Assembly (NCBI RefSeq): GCF_963924675.1
Contig: NC_089219.1
Location: 149,998,288 to 150,062,287 of the forward strand
Direction: 5' to 3'
DNA length: 64,000 nt
From: Phocoena phocoena
Lineage: Eukaryota > Chordata > Mammalia > Artiodactyla > Phocoenidae
The notes beneath the pieces are model-generated. The model worked only from the letters and a program-made list of their open reading frames with translations, ran no database searches and had not been told where the DNA came from. Shown here piece after piece: positions 53,601-58,385 of this stretch. Both the position numbers and the translations under genes were made by a program. Every line of letters begins with the position of its first letter. Position 1 is the first letter of the stretch.

Positions 53601-55258
53601 CCCCCACTATCACTCTGTTCTGGGATACCCATGACCCTAATGTTGCTGTACCTAAGAAAGTTGGAAAGCTTTCGTAGAATTTTCTCATTTTAAAAAATAT
53701 CTTATTTCTCTTTCCTCTCCTACTTGTATCATTTTAGATTTCTATCTTTGAGCTCACTAATTCTCTCTTCTATATGGTCTCCTCTATCTCCATGCTTTCT
53801 AAGGCATTCTTCAACTCATTTATTGAGTTCTTCACCTCCAGAACTTAAATTCGGCTCTTTTTTAGAGTTTTAATCCGTTTGGTTAAGTATTCCTTCTGTT
53901 CATCAATTTTATTCCTGAGTTCATTGAACTGCCTTTCTCAGTTTTCTTATGGCTCACTGAGTTTCTTCATGACAGCTATTTTAAATCCTCTATGAGTTAG
54001 ATCACAATATTCTGGGACTTTAAGTTTGGTTTCTAGGAGTTGTCATTTTCTTCTTGTGGTACAGTGTTAGTGTGGTTCTTCTTGGTGCTTGATGGTGCTT
54101 AATGATGCTTCATGGTTCCTCTGCCTGTGCCTCTGAAGTAGTGAACACCTACCTATTTGATTCTAATAATTCAACGTTAGAAATTAGAGGTCTTTCTTTT
54201 GTTTTCCAGCAGGTGGCACTATAGCACAAGCCTTTGGTTTCTCTTACCTGTGCTGCCTCTGGCAAGAGTTCTAAGTGGGCTCTTTTCACCCTCCACTGCC
54301 TCTTTCGGAGGTGTTGCTCAGTGGCCACCTTATCAATTCTTATGCCTCTGTGGTTGTTGGTGCCTTGCTGCTGTCAGTATCACTGGCATCACCACATGCG
54401 GCTCAGGGGTGGTGGGTTCTGCTGCATCCAGGATCCTAAGTCACAGCCTCCATCACTAAAGGGGGACCAAAGGTGGGGCCAGCGCCTTCTCTGACCTGAC
54501 TGCTACATGCACAACATGAGCTTCCCAGCCGCACACAAAGCAAGCAGTAGCTTACTTGTCCCACACTTGGCAGCACTGGGTGGCCAGTTCTACAAAGCAC
54601 ACACCAGGGAACACCCTGCGCAGGCTCCCCCAGCCCAGTCCAGCCGGGCACAAACACCCCACTTGCAAAGTATCTCCCCGCCCAGAGAACATAGGGGAAA
54701 TCGTCCCCACAGGCACAGCAACAGCCTAGTAACATCCCCAGGCACCTGGGCGCTCAAGAGCAAGCCGTTACCAGCAGCACCAGGTCAGCACTCCTGTCCC
54801 CAAATGGCAGTCAGACCCAGAAACACCCTGCAAGCTTTTGCTAGTGACCCAGCTTGGCCCTTGGTAAGCCCCAGCTGCGCCCACCAACCCCCACTTCTCA
54901 GTGCGCACCACCAAGCAAGCCTTCTCCTCAGGCACTATGTGGTCCCCGCTCCCCTAGATCCCCGAACGGCGTGACCCGGGGACACTGTGGCCACGCCTTC
55001 TATCCCAACCCCTTATGACCCCGGGTGGACCCAGCACCGCGACTCCGACCCGAGACAAAAAGCAAAGCTCCCCACACACTCGGTTCCAGTCGGCCTGCTT
55101 CCCAACCCGCTCTAGTTCGCAGCCAGGACGCACACTCTCTCCAGGCTCCTACCGGAGAATATGGGTAGCAGGAGAACTAAGGCCACGAAAATCATCCCAA
55201 CGATGATTTTCTCGGGGCGGCCGGGAGGTGCTGTGTGCGATACGTAAGCTGCTATCAT
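7385..55258 (-). CDS. CD46: CD46 (membrane cofactor protein), whole gene, 11 coding exons
   Basis: Seen: eleven exons on the minus strand join in one frame of 1104 nt (367 residues). The order is signal peptide (about 1-35), four CCP/sushi modules (about 38-97, 102-160, 165-225, 230-285), a Ser/Thr/Pro stretch (288-315), a juxtamembrane segment (316-333), one hydrophobic span (about 334-356) and a short basic tail (357-367). Each CCP has four cysteines and a Trp before the last. Known: CD46 is a plasma-membrane cofactor for factor I cleavage of C3b and C4b, protecting host cells from complement. Exon sizes of 189, 103 and 86 nt and the phases agree with my knowledge of human CD46. Inference: this is the orthologue rather than CD55 or CR1L, from the four-CCP/STP/TM layout and residue similarity. 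The last exon and tail are uncertain. Confidence 0.93.
7967..8002 (-). CDS. CD46: CD46 exon 10: first part of transmembrane helix
   Basis: The 36-nt exon has acceptor CTTTCACAG and donor GTAT|GTAAGT, phase 1 at both ends. It encodes residues 333-344 ([12 protein letters not shown]), followed by a Phe codon shared with the next exon. Human CD46 likewise splits its transmembrane helix over two small exons. The size, phase and hydrophobicity fit, although the exon is too short for an independent call. Confidence 0.82.
8003..8912. other. CD46 intron 9, low-coordinate part
   Basis: AT-rich intronic DNA with no recognised element. The open frame at 8482-8697 (plus) has no domain and no gene context. 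Confidence 0.4.
8926..9128 (+). mobile_element. CHR SINE in CD46 intron 9
   Basis: A complete body ends in a short A-rich tail with cytosines. An imperfect duplication of AAAAATCTAACCC lies at 8913-8925 and 9129-9141. Its orientation is opposite to CD46. Confidence 0.93.
9531..9581 (-). CDS. CD46: CD46 exon 9: juxtamembrane exon
   Basis: The 51-nt exon has acceptor CTTTTTTCAG and donor TTAG|GTATTA, phase 1 at both ends. It encodes residues 316-332 ([17 protein letters not shown]), an acidic stretch that aligns with human GYPKPEEGILDSLD just before the membrane. Confidence 0.83.
   Translation of the reverse strand, partial: HIPVQVISYSLNILRI
9940..11185 (+). mobile_element. Degraded L1 ORF2 fragment in CD46 intron 8
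   Basis: The sequence follows L1 ORF2 from the RT domain (GTTGCATTTCTATACACTA near 10320, GTGAAAGACTTGTACACTG near 10440) onward. It is split by a 153-bp L1 3' fragment at 10829-10981. There are many stops, so it is not coding. Confidence 0.85.
10829..10981 (+). mobile_element. Very short L1 3'-end insertion inside L1
   Basis: A 153-bp fragment running to an A-rich tail (TTGTGCAGCACAGGGAAATA start, TTCAATTAAAAC end) interrupts ORF2 of the older L1. AGAGAGCCCAGAAGCAA (10812-10828) and AGAGAGCTCAGAAATAA (10982-10998) are the flanking duplication. This is a heavily 5'-truncated insertion. Confidence 0.8.
11186..13020 (+). mobile_element. L1 5' UTR-like region
   Basis: It begins with GTTGCCAAGACAGTGGAGTAGGA, followed by GC-richer DNA with repeated CACCAGTGGGCCAACACCAG-type phrases. 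A related stretch occurs at 38155-38700 (shared GTAATTTGAAAGGA...CTTGGGTCAGA), which marks this as repeat, not gene. The open frames on both strands at 11407-12404 are therefore not genes. An AT-rich segment at 12640-12790 separates two parts. Confidence 0.65.
13020..14420 (+). mobile_element. Old L1 ORF2 C-terminal half and 3' UTR
   Basis: It matches the ORF2 3' region (AAAACTCTTAGAAGAAAACA near 13310, GATTTCATCAATATTAAAAA near 13420, CCAGCAATTCTATTCC near 13880) through ATGCTAAGTGAAATAAGCCA to the 3' UTR. It holds a 29-bp tandem duplication at about 14112-14168. It is older than the L1 at 17053. Confidence 0.85.
14430..14720 (+). mobile_element. Old L1 ORF2 scrap
   Basis: Phrases such as GCAATCAAAACATCAACTTGG and GTAATAAAAACTGGCACTTC match L1 ORF2. 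The open frame at 14468-14731 is repeat-derived. Confidence 0.55.
14720..15600. other. CD46 intron 8 close to exon 8, no gene seen
   Basis: AT-rich, with weakly L1-like segments (about 14880-15290). No splice-bounded exon candidate was recognised. Confidence 0.4.
15616..15654 (-). CDS. CD46: CD46 exon 8: second Ser/Thr/Pro exon (STP-C-like)
   Basis: A 39-nt exon has acceptor TTTTTCCAG and donor ACAG|GTTCAG, phase 1 at both ends. It encodes residues 303-315: [13 protein letters not shown], resembling human STP-C (GPRPTYKPP...). It is separated from exon 7 by 9.6 kb, most of it the L1 insertion at 17053-24677. The +3 to +6 positions of the donor are poor. I did not find a third STP exon in between. 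Confidence 0.78.
15655..17036. other. CD46 intron 7, unique-looking part
   Basis: AT-rich intron between the STP-C-like exon and the L1 insertion. I looked here on the minus strand for a further STP exon and did not find one I could support. Confidence 0.4.
17535..17618. repeat. (CT)n(TA)n microsatellite in L1 5' UTR
   Basis: About 40 bp of CT dinucleotides runs directly into about 42 bp of TA dinucleotides. It is likely to be length-polymorphic. Confidence 0.95.
17844..18045 (-). mobile_element. CHR SINE (minus) in L1 5' UTR
   Basis: The reverse complement of the SINE: T-run first, and the GGGCTTCCCTGG start at the high-coordinate end. The open frames across it are translations of the SINE. 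Confidence 0.94.
19239..19440 (+). mobile_element. CHR SINE in L1 ORF1
   Basis: A complete body with exact duplication ATCAAATATTA at 19228-19238 and 19441-19451. It interrupts the ORF1 reading frame of the host L1. Confidence 0.95.
23019..23228 (+). mobile_element. CHR SINE in L1 ORF2
   Basis: A complete body with a long A-tail. AAAAACTGGGCAGGA before and AAAAAATGGGCTGGA after form the diverged flanking duplication. It splits the ORF2 C-terminal region. Confidence 0.94.
24195..24677 (+). repeat. Second copy of L1 3' end (tandem with 23715-24180)
   Basis: The ORF2 end and 3' UTR starting at GAAATTGAGTTATTTGTAG repeat what is already present from about 23715. Shared phrases include AGATGTAGAGAATGGACTTG, GAAGCAGCC and GGGAGATCAGCT. 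Both copies lie inside the outer target-site duplication of the L1. Confidence 0.88.
24905..25045 (+). mobile_element. MIR SINE fragment
   Basis: GGCAAGCACTGTACTGAGTGC followed by a gapped match to ...AACTTGACCAAGTTTACAC follows the MIR core. It is ancient and diverged, between exon 7 and the L1. Confidence 0.7.
25241..25285 (-). CDS. CD46: CD46 exon 7: Ser/Thr/Pro exon (STP-A-like)
   Basis: A 45-nt exon, phase 1 at both ends, follows CCP4 after a 390-bp intron. The acceptor is GTTTTCCAG and the donor TCAG|GTTTCA is weak. It encodes residues 288-302: [15 protein letters not shown], close to the human STP-A (TTKSPASSAS). These segments are heavily O-glycosylated stalks, and in human CD46 they are alternatively spliced. 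The weak donor suggests this exon may be optional. Confidence 0.85.
25676..25858 (-). CDS. CD46: CD46 exon 6: CCP4
   Basis: The 183-nt exon has acceptor CCACTTTTCAG and donor AAAG|GTACAA, phase 1 at both ends. It encodes residues 227-287: [40 protein letters not shown], and an N-S-T sequon at Asn275 just before Trp278, matching the human CCP4 site. It is the membrane-proximal sushi module and the best conserved of the four. The open frame runs past both splice sites, so the ORF limits are not the exon limits. Confidence 0.95.
25870..26810. other. CD46 intron 5, part next to exon 6
   Basis: AT-rich intron with a 17-base A run near 25985. A stretch at about 26420-26510 (CAAACATTTTGGACTGCAAC) looks like a known interspersed repeat I cannot name with confidence. 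No exon was found. Confidence 0.4.
26815..28868 (-). mobile_element. Old L1 fragments (minus)
   Basis: 26815-27740 resembles the reverse complement of L1 ORF1 and its surroundings (TTTCTCCTTGACAGGGAATTC type). 27740-28868 resembles the 3' UTR and ORF2 C-terminus (GTGTACAGGTGTATGATG, CCATTCACCAGTTCAAGGAC, TGGTATTGCTC). They are strongly diverged, so they predate the CHR SINEs. Confidence 0.7.
27229..27531 (+). mobile_element. 5'-truncated L1 3' end
   Basis: About 300 bp of L1 3' UTR (GCAAAGCAGAAATAGAGTC to an A/C-rich tail) is flanked by CAAATGATTGTCCA (27215-27228) and CAAATAATTGTCTA (27532-27545). It is a typical short L1 insertion into an older L1. Confidence 0.83.
28869..30320 (+). mobile_element. 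L1 ORF2 fragments (plus)
   Basis: L1 ORF2 runs from about the end of the endonuclease domain (CAATGGTATGAAACTACAAATC) to 29640, then jumps to the ORF2 C-terminus and 3' UTR (ACCATATGACCTAGAAATTT near 29715, TCAGAGAAACACAAATACC near 29985). An internal deletion is evident. No intact frame remains. Confidence 0.85.
30325..31200 (-). mobile_element. L1 ORF2 fragment (minus), head to the previous block
   Basis: The reverse complement of L1 ORF2 RT to endonuclease sequence (CTGGTTTTGGCATCAGAGCA, CCTGTCAGACTGTCTATAGG). Its orientation is opposite to 28869-30320. The similarity to L1 fades near 31200. Confidence 0.75.
30965..31253 (-). repeat. 289-bp direct repeat, copy 1 (L1-derived)
   Basis: This copy is continuous with L1 on its low side and runs past the L1 edge on its high side. 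It equals copy 2 at 33152-33440 at all but four positions with no gaps (constant offset 2187). It lies in CD46 intron 5, about 450 bp past exon 5. Confidence 0.97.
31254..31690. other. CD46 intron 5, next to exon 5
   Basis: AT-rich, no element recognised. The plus-strand open frame at 31561-31776 overlaps exon 5 antisense and is not a gene. Confidence 0.4.
31704..31898 (-). CDS. CD46: CD46 exon 5: CCP3
   Basis: The 195-nt exon has acceptor TTTTTAAG and donor AAAG|GTAATA, phase 1 at both ends. It encodes residues 162-226: cysteines 165, 193, 212 and 225, [16 protein letters not shown] (human GPDPFSLIGES) and [12 protein letters not shown]3 contributes to C3b and C4b cofactor activity in human CD46. 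An RNIT sequon at Asn170 is present; I do not recall a CCP3 sequon in human CD46. The acceptor has a short pyrimidine tract and the donor is not fully consensus at +5. Confidence 0.93.
31899..32640. other. CD46 intron 4
   Basis: An 828-bp intron (31899-32726) between exons 4 and 5, AT-rich and apparently unique apart from the MER5-like piece at its high-coordinate end. Confidence 0.5.
32650..32705. mobile_element. MER5-like fragment beside exon 4 donor
   Basis: CAAAAAGTTTGAGAACTGCTG and GGGGTCCCCAGGCC match one end of a MER5/hAT element. It is only about 55 bp long. Confidence 0.5.
32727..32812 (-). CDS. CD46: CD46 exon 4: second half of CCP2
   Basis: The 86-nt exon has acceptor CTCATTTAG and donor GAAA|GTAAGT. 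It enters in phase 2 and leaves in phase 1. It encodes residues 134-161, with [21 protein letters not shown], close to human GYYLIG...ILYCE...IWSGKPPIC. A MER5-like repeat fragment ends about 20 bp past the donor. Exons 4 and 5 together are enclosed by a near-identical 289-bp direct repeat (see findings). Confidence 0.93.
33152..33440 (-). repeat. 289-bp direct repeat, copy 2
   Basis: It is near-identical to 30965-31253 and in the same orientation. Unlike copy 1 it has no L1 continuation on either side, and I saw neither a poly-A tail nor a target-site duplication at its ends. It lies in CD46 intron 3, about 340 bp upstream of exon 4. Confidence 0.97.
33443..33680 (+). mobile_element. MIR SINE
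   Basis: GAGCTTGGGCAATCCCCTTAAG, CTCAGTTTCCTCATCTATGA and GGGATTGTTTTGAGGACTGG follow the MIR consensus closely. A short internal duplication of GGTACTA...TAAGT...GTAACTCTTATTA lies at its end. Confidence 0.88.
33693..34122. mobile_element. Tigger-family (mariner/Tc1-like) non-autonomous DNA transposon
   Basis: It begins CAGGCATATCTCAG and ends AAGGTATGCCT, with the ends in inverted orientation and TA on each outer side. It is about 430 bp long with the transposase region deleted. Both termini are preserved. Confidence 0.85.
34135..34405. mobile_element. L2 LINE 3' end fragment
   Basis: GAGTCTGTGTCTTGAACTT, TACCTAGCAGGCTCTC and AAATATTCACTGAATG match the pattern of L2 3' ends. It is ancient. 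Confidence 0.6.
34490..38150 (+). mobile_element. L1 LINE (plus): 5' region, ORF1 and start of ORF2
   Basis: A 5' UTR-like stretch begins GGGATGATGGCAAGTTAAGAG. ORF1 sequence runs around 35320-36750, with the coiled-coil region AAATTCCCTGGAGGAAATAA. ORF2 starts near 37140 and breaks off near 38150. Stops occur throughout. It is interrupted at 35387-35950 by the UBA52 pseudogene. Confidence 0.8.
35387..35950 (+). pseudogene. UBA52: UBA52 processed pseudogene (ubiquitin + ribosomal protein eL40)
   Basis: An intronless copy: 5' UTR, ATG at 35477, ubiquitin part ([11 protein letters not shown] for MQIFVKTLTGK; later KIQDKE and YNIQKE across frames), then the eL40 part ([20 protein letters not shown] in other frames), a stop, a 3' UTR and AATAAA at 35931 followed by an A-rich end. 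Frameshifts break both parts. Flanks AAAATAACTGTC (35375-35386) and AAAATGACTGCC (about 35948-35959) look like a diverged target-site duplication within L1. UBA52 encodes a ubiquitin-eL40 fusion; this copy is dead. Confidence 0.92.
38155..38820 (+). mobile_element. L1 5' UTR-like fragment
   Basis: Shares AGTAATTTGAAAGGA...CTTGGGTCAGA...GATCTTGGAGAG and the later CCACCAGC/AGCCCTAGGA phrases with 11540-12000. GC-richer than the surroundings. Confidence 0.6.
40049..40189 (+). mobile_element. 141-bp L1 3'-end insertion with 21-bp duplication
   Basis: It starts at TACATTGTACAGCACAGGGA and ends CTCATTAAAAAT. The host L1 sequence is duplicated on both sides (40028-40048 and 40190-40210, five mismatches). 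It is closely related to the insertion at 10829-10981. Confidence 0.85.
40931..41530 (+). mobile_element. CHR-2-type SINE with nested SINE and extra 3' sequence
   Basis: The outer SINE has the longer CHR-2 form with 3' part CTTGCCACAACTAGAGAAAG, GAAACAAAGACCCAACACAG and an (AAAT)n tail at 41436-41461. An exact 17-bp duplication AAAAAGTTAATGTACAG lies at 40914-40930 and 41531-41547. Near 41037-41080 the phrase GAGCC(A/C)...GAGCCACAACTACTGAGCC is tandemly doubled. About 65 bp of non-SINE sequence sits between the tail and the second duplication. Confidence 0.92.
41163..41368 (+). mobile_element. CHR SINE nested in the CHR-2 SINE
   Basis: A complete, well-preserved body. AAGAGTGGCCCCC is duplicated exactly at 41148-41160 and 41369-41381, so it landed in the 3' part of the outer SINE and is younger than it. 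Confidence 0.95.
42930..43150. repeat. AT-rich palindromic TATATGAATTCATGTATA-type tract
   Basis: About 200 bp of interleaved ATATATGAAT/ATTCATATAT units in both orientations, able to form hairpins or cruciforms. It lies inside the 3' part of an L1. Confidence 0.9.
43660..45180 (+). mobile_element. L1 ORF2 central part (plus)
   Basis: It covers ORF2 from AATAAACAACCTAATGTTACC through the RT motif FADD (TTTGCAGATGATATG near 45078) and ends near 45180. It is interrupted at 43844-44095. It is degraded and shares its edge with CD46 intron 2/3 DNA. Confidence 0.82.
43844..44095 (+). mobile_element. 5'-truncated L1 3' end
   Basis: A 252-bp 3' UTR ends in CCAATAAAAATTAATTTTAA. AAAAAGAGCAAGA (43831-43843) and AAAAGGAGCAAGA (44096-44108) flank it. 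Confidence 0.85.
45185..45831. other. CD46 intron 3, next to exon 3
   Basis: AT-rich and unique-looking. The plus-strand frame at 45168-45380 has no recognisable domain. Confidence 0.4.
45832..45934 (-). CDS. CD46: CD46 exon 3: first half of CCP2
   Basis: The 103-nt exon has acceptor TTCTTTTAG and donor GGG|GTAAGT. It enters in phase 1 and leaves in phase 2. It encodes residues 99-133: [15 protein letters not shown], then a VNGST sequon at Asn117 equivalent to the human NGT site, and the VCNEG that opens the second half of the module. The length equals the human exon. The split of CCP2 over two exons is typical of this family. Intron 3 beyond it is about 13 kb of stacked retroelements. Confidence 0.93.
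45935..46269. other. CD46 intron 2
   Basis: A 335-bp intron separating CCP1 from the first half of CCP2. No element was seen. It has a T-rich run before the exon 2 donor on the plus strand. Confidence 0.7.
46270..46458 (-). CDS. CD46: CD46 exon 2: CCP1 (sushi 1)
   Basis: The 189-nt exon has acceptor CTACTTAG and donor CAA|GTAAGT, phase 1 at both ends. It encodes residues 36-98: cysteines 38, 67, 84 and 97, the CGDPPRFE opening (human CEEPPTFE), [12 protein letters not shown], and NTWSP before the last Cys. This is the outermost module of the ectodomain. An N-Y-S sequon at residue 56 is followed by Pro, so glycosylation may be weak; human CCP1 carries its sequon (NHT) later, and here the corresponding NTW is not a sequon. 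The loop [10 protein letters not shown] replaces the human YFYIPPLATH. Confidence 0.94.
46750..46970. mobile_element. L2/MIR-class 3' fragment
   Basis: GAGGGCTGGGATCATATGCC, ACACACTGGGTGCTCAAGAAA fits the common end of L2-type repeats. It is diverged. Confidence 0.5.
46971..47595. other. CD46 intron 1, no gene seen
   Basis: AT-rich intron, no recognised element. Confidence 0.4.
47600..49495 (+). mobile_element. L1 ORF2 C-terminal part and 3' UTR, present twice in tandem
   Basis: 47600-48093 covers ORF2 from TAACACCATACACA to AATCAAAACTACAATGAG. At 48094 the sequence steps back to an earlier point of ORF2, re-reads the same segment (TAACACCATACACA again at 48200) and goes on to the 3' UTR near 49495. 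The two copies differ at many sites. A GA run (49495-49509) follows. Confidence 0.87.
48921..49106 (+). repeat. 93-bp tandem duplication inside L1
   Basis: TGTTCATTGCAGC...GATAAAGAAGATGTGG occurs at 48921-49013 and again at 49014-49106, with point differences. Other L1 copies in the window have this segment once. Confidence 0.9.
49510..50214. other. CD46 intron 1, no gene seen
   Basis: Unique-looking AT-rich intron. Confidence 0.4.
50228..50435 (-). mobile_element. CHR SINE (minus) in intron 1
   Basis: A complete reverse-complement body with poly-T. The duplication ATCATATGTTTTT lies at 50215-50227 and 50436-50448 and is exact. It is in the same orientation as CD46. Confidence 0.95.
50449..51674. 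other. CD46 intron 1, no gene seen
   Basis: Unique-looking intron. The open frame at 50869-51102 has no domain. Confidence 0.4.
51688..51880 (+). mobile_element. CHR SINE in intron 1
   Basis: AAAAAAATTCCAG lies on both sides (51675-51687 and 51881-51893). Relative to the other copies it lacks about nine bases before the B box (GCAGGTTCG in place of GCAGGGGACACGGGTTCG), so it is probably transcription-poor. Confidence 0.95.
52750..52920. repeat. AT-rich (TATTA)n-type simple repeat
   Basis: About 170 bp consisting only of A and T, apart from a few C or G, with repeated TAATATATTA and ATATTATTATA. Palindromic. Confidence 0.93.
52921..53136 (-). mobile_element. CHR SINE (minus) next to AT tract
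   Basis: The reverse-complement SINE body ends at AAGCCC (53136), preceded by a CTTT-rich tail instead of pure T. It inserted next to or within the AT tract. Confidence 0.93.
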
Positions 55259-55700
55259 TTTCGGGGAGATCAGCGGGAAACGTGAGACCAGCCCAGCCGA
55301 GATCTGACTTCAGTTACCAGACGCAACAATCCCCAGTCTCACAAAGCGTCAAGTGCGGTCACGCAGGTGGGCGTGGCCTGAGCTGCACCAGGGACGGAAG
55401 TGTGGGCCTGGCGAGGCCAATGGACGGGATGCAAGGCGGGGCTCCCGGACAGGCGGGGCGTGGCCCTGGCTTGAGTCTAACCAGTGTGTGCGCGGGGAGC
55501 TTTGAGACTCCCGCTCGGGCCCTGACTGTCTCTGACTCCTCCGTCTGCAGACCTAAAGGAGAGCTCTGGCGGCTTGCGGGAAGTGGCTGGTTCACCGCCT
55601 CCTCGTGAACAAACTGTTACCACCCTACGCAGGAACGGTGGAAAGAAATCAGGGCTGGCGCAGTCATCATTGTCCCTTTTCCGGAAAGCTGGATTAAAGA
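54900..55700 (-). promoter_or_regulatory. CpG-rich promoter region of CD46
   Basis: GC- and CpG-rich DNA, unlike the AT-rich surroundings, covers exon 1 and about 450 bp upstream of the ATG. It contains GC/KLF-type boxes (GGCGGGGCGTGG near 55452, GGCGGGGCTC near 55435, GGGCGTGGC near 55369). No TATA box stands out. This fits the broad, constitutive expression known for CD46. The first 150 bases on the low side may still belong to an old L1 5' region. The transcription start cannot be placed exactly. Confidence 0.7.
55153..55258 (-). CDS. CD46: CD46 exon 1: start codon and signal peptide
   Basis: This exon codes for 35 residues plus the first base of codon 36. Residues 1-17 are polar and include PPGRPEK, which resembles the human PPGRRE. 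Residues 18-34 are a hydrophobic core with LVLLLP and the exon ends in FS, matching the human ...YSFS|D junction. The ATG at 55258-55256 is the first in frame after the CpG-rich upstream DNA; a second Met (residue 22) lies inside the hydrophobic core and is a poor start. The donor is TCCG|GTAGGAG, phase 1, completed to Asp by exon 2. The precursor enters the ER and cleavage is expected near residue 35. Confidence 0.87.
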
Positions 55701-57325
55701 ATCAAGCGCATCGACCTGAAAATAGAAACCTAGAGCCCAGGCAGTGGGTCACCGTGGGGCCCACATCCCTCATGACTCCAGTTTGGACCTGGGGCACTCC
55801 AAACTGTCCGGACTTCTGGGCCCTTTCTCAGTCTTTAGCATTAGTCAGTCATAACTCGGGATCATAGTTGAGGTTTCCGTGGTTGAGTGTATGCTACTGA
55901 AGTTTCTCATGGCCTGATAGATTTCAGAATTAGGAAAGGTTTGGCTATTGCTCTCCCAACTGCTAAAGTCAATTAGTCTCTTCCGTGTTCCCAGGAGAGC
56001 ACCCCTGGGAAGGTAAATTATTAACACCGGACCATTAGCTTATTGGGCCTCAACTCTATGGAGCCCTTGCCCTTGAGCAACTAAGTGTCTTATTGAAGAT
56101 GAAATACACGTACATATAAAAGGTAAGGACAAGGGTGCATTAATTGCCATATTCATGGAAGCGATGTATGTCATTAGAGTTGGGATGAGTAAGAATTGGT
56201 TAGGTGACGTGCATAAGGGAGAGAGCTTTTCTGTTGAAACAATCTTGCAAACAATGCTGGAAAATTAAGACTGAACACGATTTATTTGTAAAGCTATAAG
56301 TAAACCTGTATGACTTGTAGAAGAACACAAAAGTAGTAATTGATACACATAAATAGAGATTAGTTGCAAATATTCCAAAAATTTACTAATAGTTGACAGG
56401 AGTATGGATATTTCATTTTCTTTGTGCTTTTCAGCTTTCTATATTTGACCCTATGTTACATTTCAAATCAGGTAAATAAATAAATTATTTACAACCAATC
56501 TGTGCTTCAAATGCTTTGTTCCTAGAATGGCTGGGACAGAACCTGTATCACACAGAGTTAAGGTATGAGAGGATGATGAGGAAATGGAGATCCTCCCTGT
56601 AAACCTCAAATGCATCAGCTGGAATTACCAAGCTTTATATACATTTAAACAATTTTATATCTGAGAAGTGCTAAAGATATTCTAGGATGAACAAACCATG
56701 GAATTTCTTCTTCTTCCGAGACCAACACAGTTTTTTGAATTCTTGGCAGAGCATATAAAACCCAAAGTGTGGGTACAATGTATAAAATGAATACCTAAGT
56801 ATCTTGGGTTATAAAATCCAGACATTCCACAATAACACAATTATAGGAGATATAATTAAGGAGACAATGAAAGGAAACACAATGAGAGGGACTTGTCATT
56901 TAATATTTACAGTTGTGAAAGAGTGATAGAAATGTTCTGTGGCTCAGTGTTGGTAATTATTTGTGAAAGAGAGATTTCATTTATTGTTCTCTGCAACCAT
57001 CTGTACACAATATTCTATGTAAATTGTATATCAATAAAGCTGAAAAAAAGTTTCCCACCTATTTTTAGTCTTGAAAGTAATTTTTTCTTTTCTTTTCTTT
57101 TTCTCATGAGAGTATTTAAAAGGTACAAAATAAACGGTAGTTTTTGCTTTCCTAGTTACAGGTGCTAAATTCAAGGGTTTGATTTTATTGAAACTTTATT
57201 ACAGTCAATGAAATTTCTACACCTGAGGTTCAGCAAATTATTCTAAGTATAATTGAAGACTTTCACATAGATTTCTTTAACTTCTTTTGATTTGACCCAA
57301 CTGAGGCTCCATTTGAAAGGCTTTG
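55701..57325. other. Region upstream of CD46, no gene seen
   Basis: The first 150 bases are still GC-richer; the rest is AT-rich. The frames at 55574-55867 and 56893-57168 have no domain and no coding signal I can support. Confidence 0.4.
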
Positions 57326-57329
57326 AGCC

Positions 57330-57475
57330 TTGTTCCCTATTTTTCTGGACAAGTTCCAGGAAGCAGTGATAGTTTTCTTGCTGTATCTCCAGTGCTGAGA
57401 CAGTTCTAGACCTATACTAGATGCATAGTAAATACCCATTAAATACTGAGTGAAACAAATGGGCGTTGCTGTCAA
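57330..57475. mobile_element. L2-like 3' fragment
   Basis: CTGTATCTCCAGTGCTGAGA and GCATAGTAAATACCCATTAA fit the pattern of L2 3' ends. It is ancient. Confidence 0.5.
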
Positions 57476-57479
57476 GTGC

Positions 57480-58380
57480 ACTTAACGTCTCTGCCAATGC
57501 TCTCCCATTGTGGATTTACCAATTGCTGGGAAGGTTCTGAGATATTTTGATTTTAATAATTTTAGGTACTGGGAACAAGCAGGATTTGTCTCTGAAAAGA
57601 ATGAGCTACAACTGTCTGCAGGGAAAACTTTCCTAAATCAGGCATGGCAAGCTGACCTATGAAGTGGATCTACTGTCTAACCCTTAGTCTTGAGATCATT
57701 TTAGTGACTGAGTTCAAAGGGAGAGTATTGACTGTGAACTTCCTAAGGTGCTGAGAGGAATAGAACTCAAGAGTCGAGGCTTTAAGTGAAGTAGGGGCTT
57801 AAACACTAGTTGTTCCTATAACTGCCCCTAAAAATTTTGTCAAACAGCCATTAAGAAATAAGGAGAGAATGGAGAATATGACTGTTTGTAGACCAGGTTT
57901 TGAGCTAAGTAGTATCTCTCCTGTAAGCTTTAGGAATGGCGGTAAGGTGGAGGGAGGTGTCTGTGGATGTCATTAAACTGAGGGGGACTTCATTAAATAA
58001 AACAATGTTAGAAGATCCTTTGCCTCCTAAGTTGGTATATTTACATTTTGCTTTTCAGAGGTGGGGGTAATAGCATGAAGGAGCCTGTGACTGCGCTCAG
58101 AAAAGACTCCCCTGTCATGATGGTGTATAGGTTAGGTGTTTGTGAAAACCTGAAAGAGAATGGCTAAACAGAGGATAGTTAAACCACCTTTTTTATGTTG
58201 GTCCTGGGAGCTCTGCTACCTCTGCAGGCACCTGCCAGTTAACCTTCTTACTTGGCTGTTACCTCAAGAGCATTACTGTGGTGCCACACCCAACACAAGG
58301 ATTCTGAACACAGTCAAGTACAGAAAGGAGGTCATTTCTCAGAAGAATCACATATTCATTTTGTTTACTCTTGGCTTTTG
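57480..58380. other. Upstream intergenic DNA
   Basis: Mixed-composition DNA with no recognised element. The frame at 58160-58381 has no domain. Confidence 0.4.
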
Positions 58381-58385
58381 AAGGC

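Larger units (their letters stand above)
51894..54500 (-). mobile_element. Old L1 (minus): 3' UTR, ORF2 end, then ORF1 and 5' region
   Basis: 51894-52745 is a diverged L1 3' UTR (TTTCATTGAGATATAATCGAC, twice in related form near 52280) and the ORF2 C-terminus. After an AT tract and a SINE, 53145-54190 reads as the reverse complement of ORF1 (GACTTTCTGCTGAGAAACTTG) and 54190-54500 as 5' UTR-like sequence. Most of ORF2 is missing. No intact frame remains. Confidence 0.65.

Noticed and set aside
54199..55867. Several proline-rich open frames around the CpG-rich region
   Set aside because: High GC lowers stop frequency. The only supported coding segment here is CD46 exon 1 on the minus strand; the others have no domain and overlap each other.
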